Source: an uncultured Clostridia bacterium
GTDB taxonomy: Bacteria > Bacillota > Clostridia > Oscillospirales > Acutalibacteraceae
Direction: 5' to 3'
Assembly (NCBI GenBank): GCA_947585745.1
Contig: CANPXF010000008.1
Location: 1 to 64,000, forward strand
Length of the DNA: 64,000 bases
The position numbers and the translations under genes were made by a program. The first letter of the stretch is position 1. Every line of letters starts with the position of its first letter. The notes below the pieces were generated by a model, which saw only the letters and a list, made by a program, of their open reading frames with translations, made no database searches and had not been told where the DNA came from. Positions 1 to 8,604 of the stretch are shown here, piece after piece.

Positions 1-94
1 AAGAGTAAAACTCAAAAGTTTTGGTCTTTTAACTTTTTCCTTTCTCTCATTTCTTTATTCAGTTTTTAGGGTACTAAATTGTTTAAAAATAATT

Positions 95-124
95 AAGACA
101 CTGCAAACGCAGTGTCTTTTTTAC
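95..124 (+). terminator. Intrinsic terminator hairpin
   Basis: A 10-bp perfect stem (AAGACACTGC / GCAGTGTCTT, loop AAAC at 105-108) is followed by a run of T on the plus strand, so it would end a plus-strand gene lying left of the window. It also lies about 70 bases past the stop of the minus-strand gene at 194 and could serve it, although the minus-strand T run is interrupted. Confidence 0.7.
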
Positions 125-193
125 TTTCTTTAAGACGAGTTTTCGGGGTACTAAACCAATAATACGCTTTTAAAAGTGAAAAGTTTTTAGAAA

Positions 194-724
194 TCACCTG
201 AAAGCTCCTGTTACGGAAAGCGTTTCGGGATTCACAATTATTACGCTTTTTCCCGTTTGTCTTGCGTAGTGTATTGTGTTCGCTGTTCCGCTCGGACTGC
301 CGTTGAATACGGCTAATACAATTTGACTTGAATCGACCATATATTTGTTGCGTTTTAGCATACAATAATTATCGTAGTCGTATTGAATAATAGTTTTTTT
401 GTCGCATTTCTCTGCTATTCTGAAATATCTTTTTCTTTGCGACGCCGACCATTTTGCCGTTTGAGTAATGCAGGGAACTGCCGATTCCAATGTAATATCG
501 GGGTATTTATTTCTTAGCTTGATGATAATTTCGGCGCATATGAGGTCTGTTCCGAGAGCCATTCCCGTAATAAAATGATTGACGTTATGTCTTACAATCA
601 GCGTTTCAATTTCTTTTTTCAGGATATTTTTTAGTCTTACACACATTTCATCATCTTCATTGTAGCCGAAGGGCAGTCCTTTTGGTCTGTGTCCCGTAAA
701 ACAACAGGTGTTTCGTTCTGACAT
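194..724 (-). CDS. SLOG-superfamily protein, DUF1273/YpsA-like
   Basis: A 176-residue soluble protein. The N-terminal CCFTGHRPKGLPFGYNE stretch, the ITGMALGTDLICAEI segment and the C-terminal VFNGSPSGTANTIHYA segment are the glycine-rich signatures of the DUF1273/YpsA branch of the SLOG (Rossmann-like, nucleotide-binding) superfamily. Family members are thought to bind nucleotides or related ligands, and no specific reaction can be assigned from sequence. The start is supported by an AAGGGG-type SD a few bases upstream. A perfect inverted repeat (746-772) lies just upstream and may control it. The neighbouring XRE gene is transcribed in the same direction. Confidence 0.8.
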   Translation of the reverse strand: MSERNTCCFTGHRPKGLPFGYNEDDEMCVRLKNILKKEIETLIVRHNVNHFITGMALGTDLICAEIIIKLRNKYPDITLESAVPCITQTAKWSASQRKRYFRIAEKCDKKTIIQYDYDNYCMLKRNKYMVDSSQIVLAVFNGSPSGTANTIHYARQTGKSVIIVNPETLSVTGAFR

Positions 725-745
725 TTACATTATCCCCTTATAATT

Positions 746-772
746 ATTAGCGTTATAATATATAACGCTAAT
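746..772. promoter_or_regulatory. Perfect 12-bp palindrome, candidate operator
   Basis: ATTAGCGTTATA (746-757) and TATAACGCTAAT (761-772) form a perfect inverted repeat with a 3-base centre, 20-45 bases upstream of the SLOG gene start on the minus strand. There is no T run, so it looks like a dyad DNA-binding site rather than a terminator. A related half site, GTATTAGC on the minus strand, recurs near 1254-1263 upstream of the XRE gene. Binding by that XRE regulator is inference. Confidence 0.5.
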
Positions 773-813
773 ACATAGTATAACATAAAAAACACGAACA
801 ACTCCATAAAAAT

Positions 814-847
814 TGCAAAAAAAATACTGCGTAAAAAATACGCAGTA
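814..847 (-). terminator. Terminator of the XRE gene
   Basis: On the minus strand TACTGCGTA and TACGCAGTA (839-847 and 825-833) form a 9-bp stem around five T residues, followed by eight T. It sits directly after the stop codon of the XRE gene at 851. Confidence 0.85.
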
Positions 848-850
848 AAA

Positions 851-1180
851 TTATTTGCCTTTAACCTGTTGAATCATAAGCTCCACTATATCAAGTATCC
901 GTTGTTGCTCGTCAGGCGGAAGCTCGTCTAATTTTTCCGAAAGAACAGACGCTTTATAATCGTTGGAATGTGTGAGAACATCGCAGAATATTGCGTCGGC
1001 TGACGTTTCCAAGCCGTTCAATATCAAAATCAGCTTTTCGCAACGCGGAAAGGAAGCGCCTCTTTCCAAAGTAGAAATATAATTGGTGGTCAAACCCAGT
1101 TTCTCGGCAAACTGCTCCTGAGTAAGCCCGATTTCCTCCCTGCGCTGTTTAATCCGCCTGCCAATCCTCTTGTCTATCAT
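851..1180 (-). CDS. XRE-family helix-turn-helix transcriptional regulator
   Basis: A 109-residue DNA-binding protein. The N-terminal half carries a classical Cro/CI helix-turn-helix: RIKQRREEIGLTQEQFAEKL, then a recognition helix around TTNYISTLERG. The C-terminal half ends in a helical LPPDEQQRILDIVELMIQQV segment that may dimerise. I place the start at 1180 rather than the in-frame ATG at 1219, because GAGGTG lies six bases before 1180 and nothing SD-like precedes 1219. It has its own terminator and may control the adjacent SLOG gene. The target is not known. Confidence 0.85.
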   Translation of the reverse strand: MIDKRIGRRIKQRREEIGLTQEQFAEKLGLTTNYISTLERGASFPRCEKLILILNGLETSADAIFCDVLTHSNDYKASVLSEKLDELPPDEQQRILDIVELMIQQVKGK

Positions 1181-1465
1181 ACAGAGCACCTCATACCATC
1201 TAATAATCTGTTCATACATAGTATAATTCGTAAATGCGGATTATTACAGATATGCTAATACACTTTATCGCTATTAACGGCATAGTATTCGGAGAATCTT
1301 TTTAATTTTTTACTTAAAAAGTCGTTATAAAGGTAAAGGCTGTGACAGAATTTTAAGCGGGAAGAATATCAGAAAAATACTTTAAAGAATGTAAAAACAA
1401 CTTAAAAAATTTCCTCTGTAAATCAAATGCAAAAAATTTTTATGCGGAGATTAAATGTCGAAATT

Positions 1466-2467
1466 TTACGAAAAATAGCGTATTTCCATTTTCGGGAGAT
1501 ATTTTGGTATTGTTTCCTGCAAAAATTCTTTTGCCTGCGTTAAAAGCTCTTCTCTGTAACGGTATTTTCCTCGCCCTCTGCCCGTCATTTGATTTGAACT
1601 GAAAAGCTGTACCGCGTTCGGGAAAGCCTCGGAGTTAATCGCGTTTTGCACAAAGCTGTAGGTCATAAATATGATTTCCAAAAATCCGCTTTCTTTAACG
1701 GCACTGCTTAGGGAGTTTTTTAGTGTGGAGAGTAATTCTTCGTAAAGGATTTTCCAGTCGGGCACCAAAATAACGGGAGCTATCAGCAACCCCACGGGAT
1801 ACCCCGCCTCGCACATAGAGTTGACTGCCTTAATTCTGTCTGTCAGGCAGGAGGTGCCGATTTCAACTGTGCGTATGATTTTCTGAGGATTTACGCTCAT
1901 ACGGAAGATGGTTTTGCGCTGATGATTTAATCCGAGCAGGGGCTCCACCATATGAAATTTAGTGGGAAAGGTCAGCCTGCCGTCCGCCCGTTCGGCAAAT
2001 TCTTCAATAGTCCACGGAAGATTATTTGTAACCGTATTTTCCAGAATTAAATCGCTGTTGCTCCCGATTTCAAACGTGTGCGCGCCGGGCGAGGCGTTTG
2101 CCGTTTTTATCATTTTTTCCATCATTTCACCGCGGTTGACGAACACCCGAAGATACGAGCATTTATTGTAATTGCAAACTAAGTAGCAGTAAAGGCACAT
2201 AGCCGAACAGCCCGACGAGGTGTAGGGAACAAGAAAGTCGGAAACCTTATGATTTTCAGTATATCTGTGAGTTTTTCTTATGCCGATGACAAGGTGGCGT
2301 TTCAGTCGTATAAAGTCACGGTTTGAACAACTGCGGAGCTGGGGAATATTGTTATGATTTTCAATTTTTTTCCACGGAAGACGGCTGTATTTTTTTTGCA
2401 AAAATTGTCCGAGCGGATATTCGAGCGCCTGCGGTTCGTAATAAACGCTGTCAAAAGAAAGAAGCAT
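1466..2467 (-). CDS. splB: Spore photoproduct lyase-like radical SAM protein
   Basis: A 333-residue protein colinear with spore photoproduct lyase, the radical SAM enzyme that directly reverses the UV lesion 5-thyminyl-5,6-dihydrothymine in germinating spores. The CxxxCxxC cluster motif is present (C87, C91, C94, in CSAMCLYCYL, with the flanking tyrosines), as are the conserved C-terminal GKYRYREE and final RYFS. The region that in Bacillus subtilis reads FEAACTSD and holds the catalytic hydrogen-donor Cys141 (from memory of the family) reads FEIGSNSD here (residues 132-139), so that cysteine is serine. It may be a paralogue with altered chemistry. The start has AAAGGA upstream. It is monocistronic by spacing, and no clear terminator was seen. 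Confidence 0.85.
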   Translation of the reverse strand: MLLSFDSVYYEPQALEYPLGQFLQKKYSRLPWKKIENHNNIPQLRSCSNRDFIRLKRHLVIGIRKTHRYTENHKVSDFLVPYTSSGCSAMCLYCYLVCNYNKCSYLRVFVNRGEMMEKMIKTANASPGAHTFEIGSNSDLILENTVTNNLPWTIEEFAERADGRLTFPTKFHMVEPLLGLNHQRKTIFRMSVNPQKIIRTVEIGTSCLTDRIKAVNSMCEAGYPVGLLIAPVILVPDWKILYEELLSTLKNSLSSAVKESGFLEIIFMTYSFVQNAINSEAFPNAVQLFSSNQMTGRGRGKYRYREELLTQAKEFLQETIPKYLPKMEIRYFS

Positions 2468-2608
2468 ATTAAAAATCCTTTTTTCAGTTTATACGGATTA
2501 TTGTTTCCCGTTTTTGTAAATAAATTAAAAACGCAGGAGGAAATTTAATGTTTTGCGTTTTGCTGATATTTACAAATTTACAAATTAAATTTTAATAGTT
2601 GAAATTAT

Positions 2609-2637
2609 TTGCTAATAAATTTCCGTTGTATTATAAT
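2609..2637 (+). promoter_or_regulatory. Sigma-A-type promoter for the GNAT/HD pair
   Basis: TTGCTA (2609-2614), a 17-base spacer and a consensus TATAAT (2632-2637) stand 45 bases before the GNAT start codon at 2682. Confidence 0.65.
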
Positions 2638-2681
2638 AAGGCTGTAAAATTATAATAATTAGAATTTCAAGGGGAATTTGT

Positions 2682-3110
2682 ATGACGGGTAGTTTTTATA
2701 AAATAGACAAGTGCACGGAAAAAGAAAAATCGCATATAATCGAGGAACTTATATCCTATAATTTATCAAAAGTCGAAGCGACTCAAAATGAGCTTTTTGT
2801 TGATTTGAGTTATAAAATTGAAAGTCAGGGAAAAATTATTGCAGGAATTATTGCGCGAATGTACTGTTGGAATGTGGTTTATATAGACTCCCTTTGGGTT
2901 GACGACTTATACAGAAATCAGCATATAGGGACCCGAATGTTACAGCAGGTCGAGTCAGTTTCAAAGAAAATGGGAGCGTATCTTATTCACTTAGATACAT
3001 TTGATTTTCAGGCAAGAGATTTTTACGAAAAACACGGCTACACGGTATTCGGAAAATTAGACGATTGCCCAAGACACCATTGCCGATATTTTTTAAGAAA
3101 GGATTTATAA
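2682..3110 (+). CDS. GNAT-family N-acetyltransferase
   Basis: A 142-residue acetyltransferase-fold protein. The acetyl-CoA binding motif A is visible as VDDLYRNQHIGTRML (roughly residues 73-87), preceded by the beta-4 strand YIDSLW, and the late QARDFYEKHGY segment is the usual motif B of small GNAT enzymes. The substrate cannot be told; proteins of this size acetylate amines, antibiotics or protein N-termini. AAGGGG precedes the ATG, a good promoter lies upstream, and the HD-domain gene follows after 13 bases, so the two are probably co-transcribed. Confidence 0.85.
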   Translation: MTGSFYKIDKCTEKEKSHIIEELISYNLSKVEATQNELFVDLSYKIESQGKIIAGIIARMYCWNVVYIDSLWVDDLYRNQHIGTRMLQQVESVSKKMGAYLIHLDTFDFQARDFYEKHGYTVFGKLDDCPRHHCRYFLRKDL

Positions 3111-3123
3111 CGAGGGGAGATTT

Positions 3124-3714
3124 ATGTTACCTGAAAGAACGCAAGCGGAAATGCTGTTGGAAGAAGCCGAAAAATGCAATCCCGGTCCGTGGGCAAACCA
3201 CAGCAGGGTAACGGCTCATTGTGCAGAAAAAATTGCAGAGTTATGCGACGATATTGATGCATCAAAAGCGTATATTTTAGGCTTGTTGCACGATGTTGGC
3301 AGAAAGTTCGGCATACATCATTTAGGTCATGTTTTTGACGGATATAAATATATGATGAAATTGGGATATGATGACGTGGCAAGGGTGTGCATATCACATT
3401 CATTCAATAACAAATCCATTGATGAATATATAGGCGATTTTGATGTATCCGATGCTGAATTAAAGAAAATACAACAAGAATTGAGAAAAATTGAATTTGA
3501 CGAATATGATTTATTGATTCAATTATGTGATGCCTTAGCAGGAGCCGAGGGGGTGCTTAATATAGAAGATAGAATGAAAGACATTAAAAGCAGATATGGT
3601 ACATATCCGCAGAAAAAATGGGATAAAAATTTGGAATTAAAAAAATATTTTGAAGATAAAATTGGTATAGATATTTACACGGCGGTCGGTAAAGAAACAT
3701 TTAAGATTTTTTGA
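3124..3714 (+). CDS. HD-domain metal-dependent phosphohydrolase
   Basis: A 196-residue protein with the HD signature: a first histidine in ANHSRVTAH (about residue 26), the HD pair in GLLHDVGRK (about residues 58-59), a histidine in CISHSF and a late aspartate in LCDAL. These ligate one or two metals in nucleotidases and phosphodiesterases. The substrate is unknown. GGGGAG precedes the start. It probably shares a transcript with the GNAT gene. No strong terminator follows before the long intergenic stretch. Confidence 0.8.
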   Translation: MLPERTQAEMLLEEAEKCNPGPWANHSRVTAHCAEKIAELCDDIDASKAYILGLLHDVGRKFGIHHLGHVFDGYKYMMKLGYDDVARVCISHSFNNKSIDEYIGDFDVSDAELKKIQQELRKIEFDEYDLLIQLCDALAGAEGVLNIEDRMKDIKSRYGTYPQKKWDKNLELKKYFEDKIGIDIYTAVGKETFKIF

Positions 3715-4059
3715 ATATTTACTTTCTAATATTTCCACGTCAAATATTGCAGTCGCCTTATGTCATATTTTAATTTTTTTATTCTGTTCTAAATAAAATA
3801 TATTTTTTGTTAATTGGATTTATATAAATTATAAATGCAAGTTTAACCCCGTTATAATTTACAAATGGAAGAAGAGTATTAATATTAAAATATATTGTGT
3901 GCGTTCATTTAGAAAGCAAGACGTCTTAATCTATGTGCACGCTTTTATTCAGTAAGCCGTGCAAATTTACCGTTTTGTGCGTTAAGATGATATCGCGTTT
4001 TTGTTTTGCATATCATTTACAAACCTACATAAATATATATTTTTTGCTAAAACTTTCTG
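3715..4059. other. AT-rich intergenic stretch with a copy of a repeat end
   Basis: No coding signal was found. Positions 3734-3754 are identical over 21 bases to 27222-27242, the left end of an inverted-repeat-bounded element elsewhere in the window. Weak GC-containing hairpins occur around 3895-3970. The right end holds the promoter of the activase operon. Confidence 0.55.
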
Positions 4060-4088
4060 TTGAGAATTTTTTAACAATATGTTATAAT
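4060..4088 (+). promoter_or_regulatory. Sigma-A-type promoter of the activase/dehydratase operon
   Basis: TTGAGA (4060-4065), a 17-base spacer and a perfect TATAAT (4083-4088) stand 43 bases before the chosen start at 4131. Confidence 0.8.
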
Positions 4089-4130
4089 TAAATGAATATG
4101 TGAATGGATATGTATTTTGGAGGGTGTCAG

Positions 4131-7040
4131 ATGAAACTCGGTCTTGATATTGGTTCAACAACCATTAAGTGCGCGGTTCTTGACGACAACAACAAATTAA
4201 TATACAGCACCTATCAGCGACACTATTCTCAAATTACCGAGAAAATCGGCGAAATCCTTTCAACAGTTAAAAACGAGGTTGACGGCGTTGAGAACGCAAC
4301 CGTTGCTTTGAGCGGAAGCGCGGGAATGGGCGTTGCTGAGAGCTGTGGAATAGATTTTGTTCAGGAGGTGTACGCAACCCGCGTCGCGGCGAACACCTTT
4401 ATCCCCGGAACAGACGTTGTAATCGAGCTCGGCGGAGAGGACGCAAAAATCCTTTTCCTCTCGGGCGGACTTGAGGTCAGAATGAACGGCACCTGCGCGG
4501 GCGGTACGGGCGCCTTTATCGACCAGATGGCAACGCTTTTAAACGTGCCGTTGGAGGAGCTTGACGAGCTTGCCAAAAAGCACGAAAAAACCTACACAAT
4601 CGCCTCGCGGTGCGGTGTTTTTGCGAAAACAGATATTCAACCGCTGTTAAATCAGGGGGCGCGCAAGGCGGATATTGCCGAAAGTATTTTTAACGCTGTC
4701 GTTTCGCAGACTGTGGCGGGACTCGCGCAGGGCAGAGAAATCGAGGGACAGGTCGTTTATCTCGGCGGACCGCTGACATTTATGAGCGAGCTTAGAAACT
4801 GCTTTGACAAAACTCTCAAAACAAAGGGTATCTGCCCCGAAAATTCGCTTTACTATGTTGCGTGCGGGGCGGCGCTGTGTTCTTCAAAAACCATTGATTT
4901 TGATGAAGTAATCGGTAAGGTGAAGAATTATAAAGGCGCGGGAAATTTTGCGTTCAATCCGCCTCTTTTTGAAAACGAGGAGGAATACAATAAATTTATA
5001 GAACGCCACAACAAGGCGTACGTTGAAACCAAAGAGCTGAAGGGCTACAAGGGCAGGGCGTATATTGGAATGGATTCGGGCTCGACTACGGTAAAGGCGG
5101 TCGTGCTTTCGGAAAACTGCGAACTGCTCTACTCGAAATATATGCAGTCAAAGGGCAATCCCGTTGAGCTTATAAAGAGCTTTCTGGAGGAGGTTTACGA
5201 GATTAATCCCGAGCTTGACGTCGCTTCGTCGGCGGTTACAGGCTACGGCGAGGACATCATTAAAAACGCGTTCTCCGTTGATTACGGTATTGTCGAAACA
5301 ATTGCCCACTTTACCGCCGCAAAGCATTTTATGCCCGACGTTCAGTTTGTTATCGACATCGGCGGTCAGGATATTAAGTGTTTTAAAATTCACAACGGAA
5401 CAATCGACAACCTGTTTTTAAACGAGGCGTGCTCCTCGGGTTGCGGAAGCTTTTTGCAGACCTTTGCGAACGCTCTCGGGTATTCGATTGAGGATTTTGC
5501 CAACAAGGGAATTTTTGCGAAGCACCCCGTTGACCTCGGCTCGCGCTGTACCGTGTTTATGAACAGCTCCGTAAAACAGGCGCAAAAAGACGGAGCGACG
5601 ATTGAGGATATTTCCGCGGGACTTTCGCTTTCCGTAGTAAAAAACGCGCTCTATAAGGTTATAAGGGCGACCTCGCCCGACGAGCTGGGACGCAGGGTCG
5701 TTGTGCAGGGCGGTACGTTTTTAAACAACGCGGTTTTAAGAGCCTTTGAGCAGGAAATGGGCGTTGAGGTTGTGCGAAGTAACATCGCGGGACTTATGGG
5801 AGCGTACGGCGCGGCTCTCTATTCTATGGAAAAGGTTAAGGACAGGGAAAATCCCAGGTCCTCCATAGCCGATAAGGCTTATCTCGATAACTTTGTACAT
5901 ACCATTAAGGTCACAAACTGCGGACTTTGCAACAACAACTGCCGTCTTACAATCAACACGTTTTCGGGCGGAAAGAAATTTATCGCGGGCAACCGCTGTG
6001 AGCGGCCGATAACCAAAAAGGCGCCGAAAAACGACAGAAATATTTTCTCATATAAGCTTGAGCTTCTCTCGCAGTATAAACCCGTTGAGGGCAGAAGAGG
6101 AACAATTGGGATTCCTATGGGACTTAATATGTATGAGCTTTTGCCGTTTTGGTGGAGGTTCTTTACGGAACTCGGATTTAAGGTCCTTCATTCGCCGTAC
6201 TCAAACAGAAAAATTTATCAAAAGGGACAGCAGACAATACCGAGCGATACGGTGTGTTTCCCCGCAAAGCTTATGCACGGTCATATTAAGTGGCTTTTGG
6301 ACGAGGGAATAGAGAATATTTTTTATCCCTGTATGTCCTACAATTTTGATGAGGGACTGGGCGACAATCACTACAACTGCCCCGTAGTCGCGTACTATCC
6401 CGAGGTTATAAAAAATAATATGAAGGGTATCCGCGACATAAACTTTATTATGCCTTATCTCGGTATTCACAGACCTAAGGATTTTCCGAAAAAAGCGCTC
6501 GAAAGTTTACAGCGTTATTTCCCGAACCTCACCTTAGGCGAGGTGAAAGCGGCGTCAAAGGCGGCGTATAAGGAATATGAAAATTATTTCTCAAGGCTCA
6601 GAATACGCGGAGATGAGATTATTAACGAGGCGGAGCAGAACGGCCGTGAGATTATTGTGCTTTCGGGACGGCCATATCATATCGACCCCGAAATTAACCA
6701 CGGAATTGATAAGCTTATTTCGGGCTTTAATGTGAGCGTGGTCAGCGAAGACGTAGTCAGCGCGCGCGCTCCCGAGTTCCACACGGCGGTTTTAAATCAG
6801 TGGACATATCACGCGAGGCTCTACGCGGCGGCGAATTATGTCAGCACACGGGACAATATGCAACTTGTTCAGCTCGTGTCGTTCGGATGCGGAGTTGACG
6901 CGATTACTACCGACGAGGTTCGTGAAATATTAGAGAGAAACAATAAAATTTACACGCAGATTAAGATTGACGAAATCACAAACTTAGGCGCGGTTAAAAT
7001 AAGAATAAGAAGTCTTTTGTCCGCAATAGGCAGAGAATAG
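4131..7040 (+). CDS. 2-hydroxyacyl-CoA dehydratase activase (double BadF/BcrA ATPase plus DUF2229)
   Basis: A 969-residue protein with two tandem ASKHA-fold activase modules, each opening with an ATP-binding LDIGSTTIK / MDSGSTTVK motif (about residues 4 and 318). Each carries the cysteines that hold a [4Fe-4S] cluster at a dimer interface (NGTCAGGTGAF with SRCGVF; NEACSSGCGSF with SRCTVF). A cysteine knot CGLCNNNCRL and a DUF2229-type region (about 640-960) follow. Activases of this family use ATP to inject an electron into 2-hydroxyacyl-CoA dehydratases. The start is set at 4131, where GGAGGG lies six bases upstream. It is co-transcribed with the dehydratase-like gene, which starts 22 bases after its stop. 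In many Clostridia the two appear as one longer protein (recalled, not checked). Confidence 0.85.
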   Translation: MKLGLDIGSTTIKCAVLDDNNKLIYSTYQRHYSQITEKIGEILSTVKNEVDGVENATVALSGSAGMGVAESCGIDFVQEVYATRVAANTFIPGTDVVIELGGEDAKILFLSGGLEVRMNGTCAGGTGAFIDQMATLLNVPLEELDELAKKHEKTYTIASRCGVFAKTDIQPLLNQGARKADIAESIFNAVVSQTVAGLAQGREIEGQVVYLGGPLTFMSELRNCFDKTLKTKGICPENSLYYVACGAALCSSKTIDFDEVIGKVKNYKGAGNFAFNPPLFENEEEYNKFIERHNKAYVETKELKGYKGRAYIGMDSGSTTVKAVVLSENCELLYSKYMQSKGNPVELIKSFLEEVYEINPELDVASSAVTGYGEDIIKNAFSVDYGIVETIAHFTAAKHFMPDVQFVIDIGGQDIKCFKIHNGTIDNLFLNEACSSGCGSFLQTFANALGYSIEDFANKGIFAKHPVDLGSRCTVFMNSSVKQAQKDGATIEDISAGLSLSVVKNALYKVIRATSPDELGRRVVVQGGTFLNNAVLRAFEQEMGVEVVRSNIAGLMGAYGAALYSMEKVKDRENPRSSIADKAYLDNFVHTIKVTNCGLCNNNCRLTINTFSGGKKFIAGNRCERPITKKAPKNDRNIFSYKLELLSQYKPVEGRRGTIGIPMGLNMYELLPFWWRFFTELGFKVLHSPYSNRKIYQKGQQTIPSDTVCFPAKLMHGHIKWLLDEGIENIFYPCMSYNFDEGLGDNHYNCPVVAYYPEVIKNNMKGIRDINFIMPYLGIHRPKDFPKKALESLQRYFPNLTLGEVKAASKAAYKEYENYFSRLRIRGDEIINEAEQNGREIIVLSGRPYHIDPEINHGIDKLISGFNVSVVSEDVVSARAPEFHTAVLNQWTYHARLYAAANYVSTRDNMQLVQLVSFGCGVDAITTDEVREILERNNKIYTQIKIDEITNLGAVKIRIRSLLSAIGRE

Positions 7041-7061
7041 CGCGCCGAAGGAGATTTTTTG

Positions 7062-8336
7062 ATGGCTGAGTTAAAATACGACAAAAACGGCAGACTTCTC
7101 TTTACAAAAGAGATGAAAGACGAGGGTTATACAATCCTTGCGCCCTCGATGGCTCCGATACATTTTAATATAGTAAGAAACGTATTCGTTCACTCCGGCT
7201 ACAAGGTTGAATTTGTTGATACCGCAGGGCCCGAAATTGCGCAGACGGGCTTGAAATATGTGCATAACGACACATGTTATCCCGCGCTTTTGGTTATAGG
7301 ACAGCTTATCCACGCTCTGCAGTCGGGCAAATACGACGTTAATAAAACCGCCTTGATGATTACCCAGACGGGCGGAGGATGCCGTGCGAGCAACTATATC
7401 TTTCTGCTTAGAAAGGCGCTTAAAAAAGCGGGATTTGAACAGGTCCCCGTTATCTCGCTTTCAATCGGTATGGAGAAAAATCCAGGCTTTCATCTGACGG
7501 TTCCGCTTATAAGGAGAGTTTTGGCGGGACTTGTGTACGGCGACGTGCTTATGCTTTTATCAAACCAGACCAAGCCTTATGAGGTTAACAAGGGAGAGAG
7601 TATGAGCCTTGTTAACGAGTGGACAAAAAGGCTGACTGATGAATTTGCCAAAGGCGACAGCTACCGCCCAAAGGAGATTGAGGAATACCTCGACAAAATC
7701 TGCGAAAGCTTTGCTCAGATTGAAGTCAGAAAAACGCCCAAGGTCAAGGTGGGCGTAGTCGGCGAGATTTATGTAAAGTATGCGCGCCTCGGCAACAACG
7801 ACCTTGAAAAGTTTCTCGCTGACCAGGACTGCGAGGTTAACCTCCCCGGAATTATGGGATTCGCGCTGTTTAAGGTTGACAACAGGCTTGAGGACATAAA
7901 GCTTTACGGCGGAAGCAAGGCGAAGTTTCAGGTTTGCTCCGTGCTGTTTAATTACCTTGAAAAGCTTGAAGGTATGATAATAAAATACACGAAAAAGTAC
8001 GGCTTTACACCTCCTGGAGAGTACGCACATATTAAAAAGCTTGTAAAGCCCGTAATCGGCTACGGCTCAAAAATGGGTGAGGGCTGGCTTTTAACCGCCG
8101 AAATGCTCGAGCTTGCGGAAAGCGGTTATGAAAATATCGTCTGCGCCCAGCCGTTCGGCTGTCTGCCGAATCACATAAACGGCAAGGGAGCGGTACGGAA
8201 AATCAAGGAGTTAAATCCGAAAGCCAATATCGTCACGATAGATTACGACCCCGGAGCTCCTAAGGTAAATCAGGAAAACCGAATCAAGCTTATGCTCGCT
8301 GTGGGAAAAGAGGAGCTTGAAAAACAGAATAAGTAG
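7062..8336 (+). CDS. 2-hydroxyacyl-CoA dehydratase-like protein (HgdB/DUF2229 C-terminal half)
   Basis: A 424-residue protein that matches the part normally following the activase modules in the large CoA-activase/dehydratase proteins. It has ITQTGGGCRASNYIFLLRKAL near residue 100 and GEIYVKYARLGNNDLEKFL near 235. AQPFGCLPNHINGKG near 370 resembles the cluster-binding C-terminal segment of HgdB-type subunits. AAGGAG precedes the ATG at 7062; a TTG three bases earlier is also possible. The two-gene split is clean, with its own SD, so it is not a recent frameshift. The physiological substrate is unknown. Confidence 0.75.
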   Translation: MAELKYDKNGRLLFTKEMKDEGYTILAPSMAPIHFNIVRNVFVHSGYKVEFVDTAGPEIAQTGLKYVHNDTCYPALLVIGQLIHALQSGKYDVNKTALMITQTGGGCRASNYIFLLRKALKKAGFEQVPVISLSIGMEKNPGFHLTVPLIRRVLAGLVYGDVLMLLSNQTKPYEVNKGESMSLVNEWTKRLTDEFAKGDSYRPKEIEEYLDKICESFAQIEVRKTPKVKVGVVGEIYVKYARLGNNDLEKFLADQDCEVNLPGIMGFALFKVDNRLEDIKLYGGSKAKFQVCSVLFNYLEKLEGMIIKYTKKYGFTPPGEYAHIKKLVKPVIGYGSKMGEGWLLTAEMLELAESGYENIVCAQPFGCLPNHINGKGAVRKIKELNPKANIVTIDYDPGAPKVNQENRIKLMLAVGKEELEKQNK

Positions 8337-8399
8337 AAAAAGGCGCGCTCGGCGCAGGTTTTCGCATATACGTTAAAATGATGTTTATATTTATAAATA

Positions 8400-8447
8400 C
8401 TACGCGCCCCAAAAGCATTTGGCTTTTGGGGCGCGTAGCTACTTTTT
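8400..8447 (+). terminator. Strong intrinsic terminator
   Basis: A 17-bp perfect stem (arms 8400-8416 and 8422-8438, starting CTACGCGCCCC) with a five-base loop is followed by ACTTTTT. It ends the activase/dehydratase operon. Confidence 0.9.
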
Positions 8448-8558
8448 GCTAATTATTTTAAAAATTAACTTGCTTATTATCTTGCGTATTTATTAGATTT
8501 TGCTTTGATATTAAGCTGAAAGGCGAATAAATATTGTATAAAAACCGCCGACATATTT

Positions 8559-8591
8559 CAAAAAACTGACATCTCTTAAAAGAGATGTCAG
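8559..8591 (-). terminator. Terminator of the ddl-murF-HAD operon
   Basis: On the minus strand CTGACATCTCTT and its complement (arms 8580-8591 and 8566-8577) form a tight hairpin followed by TTTTTT, 14 bases after the HAD stop codon. Confidence 0.9.
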
Positions 8592-8604
8592 CATATGATT
8601 AGAG

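Noticed and set aside
93..365. A 90-codon minus-strand open frame at the left edge
   Set aside because: It overlaps the SLOG gene in another frame, crosses a terminator and is low-complexity basic sequence.
7030..7065. Frameshift joining the activase and dehydratase genes into one protein
   Set aside because: The downstream gene has its own AAGGAG eight bases before ATG and a clean stop ends the upstream gene, so the split looks natural.
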